64,000 nucleotides of DNA. Source: JAITVM01 sp031551135. GTDB taxonomy: Bacteria; Bacillota; Clostridia; Lachnospirales; JAITVM01. The stretch lies in contig JAVBOA010000005.1 in the NCBI GenBank assembly GCA_031551135.1, forward strand, positions 1 through 64,000, written 5' to 3'. Positions 58,471 through 64,000 of this stretch are shown here, piece after piece (the first letter of the stretch is position 1; each line of letters begins with the position of its first letter). The position numbers and the translations under genes are program-made. The notes beneath the pieces were generated by a model. It did no database searches. It was not told where the DNA came from and saw nothing but the letters and a program-made list of their open reading frames with translations.

Positions 58471-58755
58471 TTATTTAACTCTGGACTTTTTCTCAGCATC
58501 TTTTCCGTGACCTCTGTACGTTCTGGTCATTGCGAATTCGCCAAGCTTATGTCCGACCATATCTTCGGTTACATAAACAGGTACATGTTTTCTGCCGTCA
58601 TAAACAGCGATAGTGTGGCCGATCATGTTTGGAAAAATAGTAGAGCGGCGCGACCAAGTTTTTATAACGTCTTTCTTATTAACTTCGTTCATCGCTTCGA
58701 CTTTTTTCATTAAATGATCATCAATAAACGGCCCTTTTTTTAGAGATCTGCTCAT
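58471..58755 (-). CDS. rpsS: 30S ribosomal protein S19
   Basis: 94 residues; MSRSLKKGPFIDDHLMKKVE and TWSRRSTIFPNMIGHTIAVYDGRKHVPVYVTEDMVGHKLGEFA are diagnostic. Confidence 0.98.
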   Translation of the reverse strand: MSRSLKKGPFIDDHLMKKVEAMNEVNKKDVIKTWSRRSTIFPNMIGHTIAVYDGRKHVPVYVTEDMVGHKLGEFAMTRTYRGHGKDAEKKSRVK

Positions 58756-58769
58756 TCCAAAACCTCCTT

Positions 58770-59600
58770 CTAATTAGTTCTCTTACGGATGATATATTTA
58801 TTGGATTTTTTATTTTTCTTTCTTGTTTTATAACCAAGCGCCGGTTTACCCCAAGGTGTACTAGGAGCAGGGCGGCCGATCGGTGTTCTGCCTTCACCAC
58901 CACCATGCGGGTGATCGTTAGGGTTCATAACGCTACCGCGAACGGTTGGTCTGATGCCCATGTGGCGTTTGCGTCCGGCTTTACCGATATTGATAAGCTC
59001 GTGATCGAGGTTTCCAACCTGACCGACAGTAGCTTTACAATCGATAGGAACAAGCCTCATTTCGCCCGAAGGAAGTCTCAAAGTTGCGAATTTGCCTTCT
59101 TTTGCCATAAGCTGTGCAACGTTACCGGCCGAACGAACCATTTGTCCGCCTGCGCCGACTTTTAATTCTATATTATGAATTTCTGTACCGATTGGAATCA
59201 TCTTGAGCGGAAGCGCATTTCCGATATGGATTTCTGCGTTTGCGCCGGACATAACTTTGTCGCCGACTTTTAAGCCGTTTGGAGCAATAATATATCTTTT
59301 TTCACCATCAGCATAAAACAAAAGTGCAATATTTGCTGTTCTGTTTGGATCGTATTCGATAGCGGCAACACGTGCCGGAATATTATCTTTATTACGTTTG
59401 AAATCTATAATTCTATATTTTGTACGAGTTCCGCCGCCTTGATGACGAACAGTGATTTTACCTTGATTATTTCTTCCGCTGTTTTTCTTAAGCACTGTGA
59501 CTAAACTTTTTTCGGGTTTAGACTTAGTTATTTCAGCAAAGTCAGAAGAGGTCATATGTCTTCTTGACGGTGTATACGGTTTATATCTTTTTATACCCAC
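58770..59600 (-). CDS. rplB: 50S ribosomal protein L2
   Basis: 276 residues; MGIKRYKPYTPSRRHMT, GRNNQGKITVRHQGGGTRTKYRIIDF and the C-terminal MNPNDHPHGGGEGRTPIGRPAPSTPWGKPALG are complete. It is one of the core proteins near the peptidyl transferase centre. Confidence 0.98.
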   Translation of the reverse strand: MGIKRYKPYTPSRRHMTSSDFAEITKSKPEKSLVTVLKKNSGRNNQGKITVRHQGGGTRTKYRIIDFKRNKDNIPARVAAIEYDPNRTANIALLFYADGEKRYIIAPNGLKVGDKVMSGANAEIHIGNALPLKMIPIGTEIHNIELKVGAGGQMVRSAGNVAQLMAKEGKFATLRLPSGEMRLVPIDCKATVGQVGNLDHELINIGKAGRKRHMGIRPTVRGSVMNPNDHPHGGGEGRTPIGRPAPSTPWGKPALGYKTRKKNKKSNKYIIRKRTN

Positions 59601-59626
59601 CTGTAATTACTCCTTTCTTAATAGAA

Positions 59627-59926
59627 TTACATTCCTTGGAATATTTCTATTTCATTACTTTCAGGTGTAAGCTTTATTATAGCTTTTTTGCGTTTTGCAG
59701 TTCTGCCGAAAGTTTTTCCGCGTCTTTTAATTTTGCCGATCATGTTCATGGTATTAACTTTATCAACTTTAACGCCCTCAAACATTTTTTCGACTGCTTC
59801 TTTTATTTGAACTTTTGTTGCGTCCGGGTGTACATAAAATACATATTTTTTATCAACCATTTCGTTCATTGAACGCTCGGTAACAACGGGCTTTAAAATG
59901 ATGTCATAAAATTTCAAATCAGCCAT
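59627..59926 (-). CDS. rplW: 50S ribosomal protein L23
   Basis: 99 residues; YDIILKPVVTERSMNEMVDKKYVFYVHPDATKVQIKEAVEKMF is diagnostic. It lies at the exit of the tunnel and docks trigger factor and SRP. Its start overlaps the rplD stop by one base. Confidence 0.97.
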   Translation of the reverse strand: MADLKFYDIILKPVVTERSMNEMVDKKYVFYVHPDATKVQIKEAVEKMFEGVKVDKVNTMNMIGKIKRRGKTFGRTAKRKKAIIKLTPESNEIEIFQGM

Positions 59927-60546
59927 TATACGTACACCTCCTGGATTTTTTGTACGGATTCCTTGCTGAGTACAAGTTTATCAAACAATAATATATCATA
60001 CACATTGATTGTGTTCACGGCTGCGGTTTTGATTGTAGGAATATTTCTGAAAGATAAATATGCGTTCGAATCGCCTTCGCCGACAACAACAAGAGAATCA
60101 GTGGCATTAATTCTTTTTAAAATATTTGCTGCTTCTTTGGTTTTAATTTCGTTTAATTTTAAATCCTCTACAACAACAAATTTATTTTCTCTGACTTTTT
60201 GAGTCAAAACGGATTTTAAAGCTATACGCTTAACTTTTTTATTAAGCTTGATAGAAAAATCTCGAGGTTTCGGAGCGAAAACAACGCCGCCGCCTGTCCA
60301 TTGAGGTGAGCGGATAGAACCCTGTCTGGCTCTGCCGGTACCTTTTTGTCTCCAAGGTTTACGTCCGCCGCCGCGTACTTCCGCACGGGTTTTTGTGGAT
60401 TTTGTGCCTTGTCTTTGGTTAGCGAGGTATTGAACAACAGCTTGATGAACCAAATGCTCTTTGATTTCGATATCAAATATCCTTTCGTCAAGCTCTATAG
60501 TGTCAACTTCGTTTCCTTCTTTATTTATAACTTTAACACTGACCAT
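59926..60546 (-). CDS. rplD: 50S ribosomal protein L4
   Basis: 206 residues; HLVHQAVVQYLANQRQGTKSTKTRAEVRGGGRKPWRQKGTGRARQGSIRSPQWTGGGVVF includes the tunnel loop. In E. coli L4 represses the S10 operon; no such control is shown here. Confidence 0.98.
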   Translation of the reverse strand: MVSVKVINKEGNEVDTIELDERIFDIEIKEHLVHQAVVQYLANQRQGTKSTKTRAEVRGGGRKPWRQKGTGRARQGSIRSPQWTGGGVVFAPKPRDFSIKLNKKVKRIALKSVLTQKVRENKFVVVEDLKLNEIKTKEAANILKRINATDSLVVVGEGDSNAYLSFRNIPTIKTAAVNTINVYDILLFDKLVLSKESVQKIQEVYV

Positions 60547-60564
60547 GTGTAATCCTCCTTTCTG

Positions 60565-61200
60565 TTAGCGTTTTGTTTTTACGCTGTCCTTGATTATTAA
60601 AATAGCGCCTTTTGGTCCGGGAACTACACCTTTTAAAAGAATAAGGTTTTTATCCGCGTCTGATCTTACAACAGTAAGGTTTTGCACGGTTACGATTTCG
60701 TTACCCATACGTCCTGCCATTTTTTTACCTTTTTTAACTCTACCCGGAGATGTACCAGATGATAATGAACCAACGCCTCTATGGTATTTGGAACCGTGAG
60801 TAACAGGGCCTCTGGAGAAATTATGTCTTTTGATCGGTCCTTGAGTTCCTTTACCTTTGGATTTTCCGGTAACGTCTACTTTATCGCCCGTAGCAAAAAC
60901 ATCAGCTTTGATTTCTGTGCCCGGCTCGTATCCCGAAATATCTTCCAAACGGAATTCTTTCAAATATCTTTTTGGTGTTACGGAAGCTTTTGCGAAATGG
61001 CCTTTCATAGGCTTGATAACGCGTTTCGGTTTTTCGTCTTGAAAACCAACTTGGATAGCGTTGTATCCATCTTTTTCAGCCGTTTTTTTCTGAACAACAA
61101 CACAAGGGCCGGCTTCCAATACGGTAACGGGAATCAAATTTCCGGTATCCGTAAAAACTTGCGTCATACCAATTTTTTTAGCAATAATTGCTTTTTTCAT
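60565..61200 (-). CDS. rplC: 50S ribosomal protein L3
   Basis: 211 residues; AIIAKKIGMTQVFTDTGNLIPVTVLEAGPCVV and GPIKRHNFSRGPVTHGSKYHRGVGSLSSGTSPGRVKKGKKMAGRMG are conserved. The start is ATG 61200 behind GGAGGTAAAAATA. An 88-base spacer with two alternative hairpins separates it from rpsJ. Confidence 0.98.
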   Translation of the reverse strand: MKKAIIAKKIGMTQVFTDTGNLIPVTVLEAGPCVVVQKKTAEKDGYNAIQVGFQDEKPKRVIKPMKGHFAKASVTPKRYLKEFRLEDISGYEPGTEIKADVFATGDKVDVTGKSKGKGTQGPIKRHNFSRGPVTHGSKYHRGVGSLSSGTSPGRVKKGKKMAGRMGNEIVTVQNLTVVRSDADKNLILLKGVVPGPKGAILIIKDSVKTKR

Positions 61201-61229
61201 TATTTTTACCTCCAAAAAAATCTACAGCG

Positions 61230-61282
61230 GATTGCTTTTTGGCAATCATTCTAGTTTATAATTGGATTGCTTATTATAAACT
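61230..61282 (-). promoter_or_regulatory. Two alternative hairpins between rpsJ and rplC
   Basis: On the - strand, hairpin 1 is AGTTTATAAT/ATTATAAACT (61273-61282 with 61253-61262) and its loop contains AAGCAATCC. Hairpin 2 is GATTGC/GCAATC (61242-61247 with 61230-61235). The GATTGC strand can pair with the GCAATC in hairpin 1's loop or with the one in hairpin 2, so the two folds compete. This resembles an attenuator; no termination T run is strong (ATTTTTTT follows at a distance). Confidence 0.45.
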
Positions 61283-61288
61283 GCTTTT

Positions 61289-61600
61289 TTATATAGTTTT
61301 GATAGTAATTTCTATACCATCAGGCAAATCTAAGTTTCCTAAAGCGTTGATAGTTTTAGGTGTAGCCATCAAGATATCGATTAATCTTTTATGAGTACGC
61401 ATTTCGAATTGCTCTCTGCTGTCTTTGTATTTATGAACAGCTCTAAGGATAGTGATAATTTCCTTTTTAGTCGGAAGCGGAATAGGTCCCGATACCTTAG
61501 CCCCGGTTTTTTTAGCGGTTTCGATAATTTGATTAACAGATTGATCGATCAACTTATGATCATAAGCCTTTAAACTAATTCTAATTTTCTGATTAGCCAT
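61289..61600 (-). CDS. rpsJ: 30S ribosomal protein S10
   Basis: 103 residues; ANQKIRISLKAYDHKLIDQSVNQI and GPIPLPTKKEIITILRAVHKYKDSREQFEMRTHKRLIDI are diagnostic. It also acts as NusE in antitermination. The start is ATG 61600 behind AGGAGGGG; a longer frame upstream runs through the leader and is rejected. It is the first gene of the superoperon; fusA and tufA do not precede it. Confidence 0.98.
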   Translation of the reverse strand: MANQKIRISLKAYDHKLIDQSVNQIIETAKKTGAKVSGPIPLPTKKEIITILRAVHKYKDSREQFEMRTHKRLIDILMATPKTINALGNLDLPDGIEITIKTI

Positions 61601-61628
61601 AAAAAAAAGCCCCTCCTTTTCGCACATT

Positions 61629-61657
61629 ATTTTAGCACGACAAGTGGTGACTGTACA
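61629..61657 (-). promoter_or_regulatory. Possible second promoter close to rpsJ (extended -10)
   Basis: On the - strand: -35-like TGTACA (61652-61657), 17-base spacer, TGC then TAAAAT (61629-61634). The TG before the -10 makes an extended -10 element. It would start a transcript about 25 bases before the rpsJ ATG. Confidence 0.45.
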
Positions 61658-61716
61658 CATACCCGGGTGTTCGCAGATTTTCAAATATAAAAAATCCTCG
61701 CTAACCCTTTATTCTA

Positions 61717-61782
61717 TATGTTACAGTGACTTTGTCGCCCGGTTTCGTGAACTGGACATCGCTCATTGAAAATAACCTGCTA
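61717..61782 (-). CDS. Possible 21-codon leader ORF of the S10 operon
   Basis: On the - strand ATG near 61782 opens MSDVQFTKPGDKVTVTYRIK plus Gly and a stop near 61717, with AGCAGG 9 bases before the ATG. PGDKVTVTY looks like the end of a PDZ domain, so it may be a gene remnant. It lies between the main S10 promoter and rpsJ. Translation is not established. Confidence 0.3.
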
Positions 61783-61831
61783 TTATAAGCAGCAACCTTT
61801 CAAGTCATCGCTCTTTGTCACAACGTTTAGA

Positions 61832-61860
61832 ATTATACTATAAATTCATTTTCTTAGCAA
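61832..61860 (-). promoter_or_regulatory. Main candidate promoter of the S10 superoperon
   Basis: On the - strand: -35 TTGCTA (61855-61860), 17-base spacer, -10 TATAAT (61832-61837). It leaves a leader of about 225 bases before rpsJ, which contains a small hairpin CTGCT/AGCAG near 61783-61800 and a direct repeat GAGCGATG. Confidence 0.65.
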
Positions 61861-61919
61861 GGATTTTTTATAAATTTCTGTAAAATAATTTGAGGATAAA
61901 CGGATTTTTGGAATTTATA

Positions 61920-62741
61920 TTATTTTTCTTGACAATCCAAACAAAAATAAATACTGCCTCCCAAAAAATTATCTTTTACAACCGGTCCGCCGCAGTTTTG
62001 ACAAAATGCCGTTTTTTTGCAGAGCTTTGTTTTATATTTTCCCGGAGTGCCGAATAAATCTTTTTCCGTATCGCGACCGCCGCAATCCGTCATCTCTTTG
62101 AGAGTATTTTTTATGCTCTCAAAAAGAATTTTCTTTTGCTCTTCCGTTAATGTATTCATTTTCTTTTTTGGATGAATTTTCGCATTCAGCAAAATATCCT
62201 GCGCTGTGCCGTTCCCGAGGCCGGGGATTCGCTGTTCTGTTGCGATAAATCCTTTTGCACTCAGTTTCAGGGCTTTTTCGTTTAAAAGTGATTCGTAATA
62301 TTTATAATCAAATTCATCCGATAAAGGCGATATTTTTTCTTTTGCGGAAAGATAATAAATATTTTCCTCCAGATTTTCTGCTTTATCGCAAAGCATACAG
62401 CCATACATAGAAATTGTGCCGACGAGGGCAGAGCCGTCTTCAAACCCGATAAAAAGCTGATGTTTGAGCGGAAGCTTTTCGCCTGCGGAAAAAAACCGCA
62501 AATTCACACCGTCGGCAAAATCCAGAATCAAATTTTCAATTTCAATATTCACTCTACCGCCATGAGCATTAGCTTCGCCGATGGTTTTTCCGGATAGCCT
62601 TTCATTATAATCTGACGGTTCGCCGGAAAAGAACGCGAATTTATGATTTGAGGAATTTGCGGTAACGTTTTTTATTTTTTTGCCCTTGATTGTTTCGTTT
62701 AACTGTTTGGAAATAGAAATAGCTTCAGGAATTTCGAGCAT
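61920..62741 (-). CDS. Fpg/Nei-like DNA glycosylase family protein lacking the N-terminal Pro
   Basis: 273 residues, full Fpg/Nei architecture: N-terminal beta sandwich, helix-two-turn-helix with the conserved IPGLGNGTAQDILLNAKIHP (residues about 180-200), and a C-terminal zinc finger CQNCGG...CLDCQ. The family's catalytic residue is Pro2 of PELPE; here the start is MLEIPEA, so Leu stands there. Glu3 is kept. It may have changed chemistry or bind only. The start is ATG 62741 behind GGAGG. It stands alone between rpsJ and a hydrolase gene. Confidence 0.85.
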   Translation of the reverse strand: MLEIPEAISISKQLNETIKGKKIKNVTANSSNHKFAFFSGEPSDYNERLSGKTIGEANAHGGRVNIEIENLILDFADGVNLRFFSAGEKLPLKHQLFIGFEDGSALVGTISMYGCMLCDKAENLEENIYYLSAKEKISPLSDEFDYKYYESLLNEKALKLSAKGFIATEQRIPGLGNGTAQDILLNAKIHPKKKMNTLTEEQKKILFESIKNTLKEMTDCGGRDTEKDLFGTPGKYKTKLCKKTAFCQNCGGPVVKDNFLGGSIYFCLDCQEK

Positions 62742-62814
62742 GGCTTCAGCCTCCATCTTTTAATATATTTTGATTTTATAATACAAGATATTTTCAAAAA
62801 ATGGAATTATATTT

Positions 62815-64000
62815 TCAAATTTTAGGTTTTCTGCCGCGCAATAAATCGGCATATTTCAAAATATATAAAGTCAAATTCGGGATTCCGCTTTCTTTGTCAG
62901 TTTCACGGCGTTTTGATAAATAAATCTGATACCATTTTTCCAGCCTTTTGGCAAGCGCCGAGCCGCTCAAAGATTTAAGCTGAATATTATAAAAATTTAC
63001 AGCGATAAAAATTCCGATTTCGTTCCAGATTATTGCGGATTGTGCGGCAATTTCCAGGATTCTGATTATATCTTTTTTATTTTGCGGAATATTGCGCGCG
63101 GTGCAAGCAAGTTTATCCAGAGCTTTTTGAATATTAAAATTCGCTTTTTCGGCTTCAAAAAAATTCATAGATGAAAAGAGTATTTCTTTTTCTTTTTCAT
63201 CGTTTGACTCTATCCATTTTACGGCATTTGTCCAATTAAATATTTCATTATTGGATAATTCAGACATTATATCAACTAACGAGCCTGAGTCATCATTATA
63301 TTCAAGCTTCGAGATATCAGCGTTGATTTCTTCAAAAGGAATAATTTCGCTGTTCCAACTGAACGAAGCACCGTAAATAACAGCAGGAACGGAAAGGGCG
63401 GGGTCATTAATATGTCCGTAATCGCCCCAATCGGTGTTCAAAATTCCGATTGCCTTGAATTTTTGCGCGTGCATGCACATTGTTTTTATATTGCTGTAAG
63501 CGTCCTTATAAAGCGGAATCCAACGGTTCCAGCCGCAAACCCCGGGGCAGGCGTATTGCAATGCGCCGGTTTCGGCAACACAGCGCATTTCATCTTCACG
63601 CTGATTGGGCAGATATCCCCAATTCAAGCAAATTGTCTGATCCGGCAATTCTTTGTATGCCTGCGGAAAATCCCAAATAACATCGCCCCAAAACATTGGA
63701 GTCCGTCCATTTTCAACTAAAAATTCGCAAAGGGTTTTTAGATGCTTTAAATAAATTGTTTTTGTGCCATATTTTTCGGCAAGTGCGATAGAACGCCCTT
63801 TGCCCAAATCGAAAGTTTCGTCAGCGCAAATATTGAATTTGCGGGAGCGGAATAAAGGCATGAATTCCGAAATCATATTTTCTACTAAATCAAGCGATTT
63901 TTCATTGGAAACATTTAAAGTATGGTGATTCATGACATCGGTATAGCGAAATTCCGCTGTTTCGGAATTTTCAAGTTCGCATAAATCGCAGTATGTTTTC
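62815..64000 (-). CDS. Glycoside hydrolase family 20-like protein (partial, N-terminus beyond the window)
   Basis: The frame is open from 62815 to the right edge (about 394 codons). The sequence KFNICADETFDLGKGRS contains the paired Asp-Glu expected for substrate-assisted GH20 beta-N-acetylhexosaminidases, and MFWGDVIWDF, CLNWGYLPNQ and LNTDWGDYGHIN are the later TIM-barrel strands. The C-terminal 150 residues are helical. No ATG is forced as start: MNHHTL at 63933 is internal. It probably removes terminal amino sugars from glycans. It may belong to a sugar-use locus continuing rightwards. Confidence 0.75.
   Translation of the reverse strand, partial: KTYCDLCELENSETAEFRYTDVMNHHTLNVSNEKSLDLVENMISEFMPLFRSRKFNICADETFDLGKGRSIALAEKYGTKTIYLKHLKTLCEFLVENGRTPMFWGDVIWDFPQAYKELPDQTICLNWGYLPNQREDEMRCVAETGALQYACPGVCGWNRWIPLYKDAYSNIKTMCMHAQKFKAIGILNTDWGDYGHINDPALSVPAVIYGASFSWNSEIIPFEEINADISKLEYNDDSGSLVDIMSELSNNEIFNWTNAVKWIESNDEKEKEILFSSMNFFEAEKANFNIQKALDKLACTARNIPQNKKDIIRILEIAAQSAIIWNEIGIFIAVNFYNIQLKSLSGSALAKRLEKWYQIYLSKRRETDKESGIPNLTLYILKYADLLRGRKPKI

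Noticed and set aside
1..64000. CRISPR arrays, tRNA and rRNA genes
   Set aside because: No array of short regularly spaced direct repeats and no cloverleaf or rRNA-like stretch was recognised on either strand; this was by reading, not by a dedicated search.

Overview
The window is an AT-rich chromosomal segment from a Gram-positive Clostridia-type bacterium (Firmicutes/Bacillota). The signs are the GlgC/GlgD pair, SpoVG, a DnaD plus DnaI-like loader pair, DhaM with His9, HPr with His15 and Ser46, a KOW protein inside the ribosomal superoperon, TTG starts behind strong Shine-Dalgarno sites, and Cys-rich zinc forms of S14, L36, S4 and adenylate kinase. I cannot name the genus. No rRNA, tRNA or CRISPR array was seen.

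Layout. 1-1.9 kb is a mobile-element edge: the tail of a transposase, a shortened ABC permease with its GntR/YtrA-type regulator, and an IS200-type element lying inside an older MITE. 1.9-8.4 kb holds malQ, an Asn-rich lipoprotein, a MarR/nitroreductase pair, a small acetyltransferase, a CmpB-like membrane protein, HPr and a VanW protein. 8.6-10.6 kb is dhaKLM, the PEP-dependent dihydroxyacetone kinase; HPr just downstream could feed DhaM. 10.9-17.6 kb is an accessory stretch of mostly unrelated single genes, all on the + strand (two GNATs, NUDIX, MazG-like, immunity-like proteins of unknown function). It contains decayed, tandemly repeated RAYT transposase sequence that carries inverted REP palindromes.

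17.7-26.9 kb is a purine-nucleoside salvage unit on the - strand: LacI-type regulator, BMP-family lipoprotein, double ABC ATPase, two permeases, a DUF3604-like PHP-type protein and purine-nucleoside phosphorylase. 27.2-33.8 kb is a housekeeping operon on the + strand (rnhB, FlhB-tail protein, yraN, pgeF, DUF512, der, plsY, gpsA). 33.9-37.4 kb on the - strand holds a lipoprotein, spoVG and glgCD; with malQ these point to glycogen metabolism. 38.1-42 kb has murC, a cluster of DnaA-box-like sites, and the dnaD/dnaI-like operon. 42.1-45.4 kb has a secreted modular protein, an HTH-only LuxR remnant and a membrane LuxR regulator. 45.7-61.6 kb is the complete S10-spc-alpha superoperon on the - strand (rpsJ to rplQ, with secY, adk, map, infA, rpmJ and rpoA). 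The right edge has an Fpg/Nei-like protein and a partial GH20-like enzyme.

The most interesting non-coding content is two repeat families. The first is a MITE-like family with 3-bp TNA target duplications; two of its copies sit exactly on TAA stop codons. The second is a hairpin-forming element in two copies whose outer stems differ in sequence but keep pairing. There is also a REP pair built in inverted orientation into a RAYT coding sequence, and a candidate alternative-hairpin switch between rpsJ and rplC.
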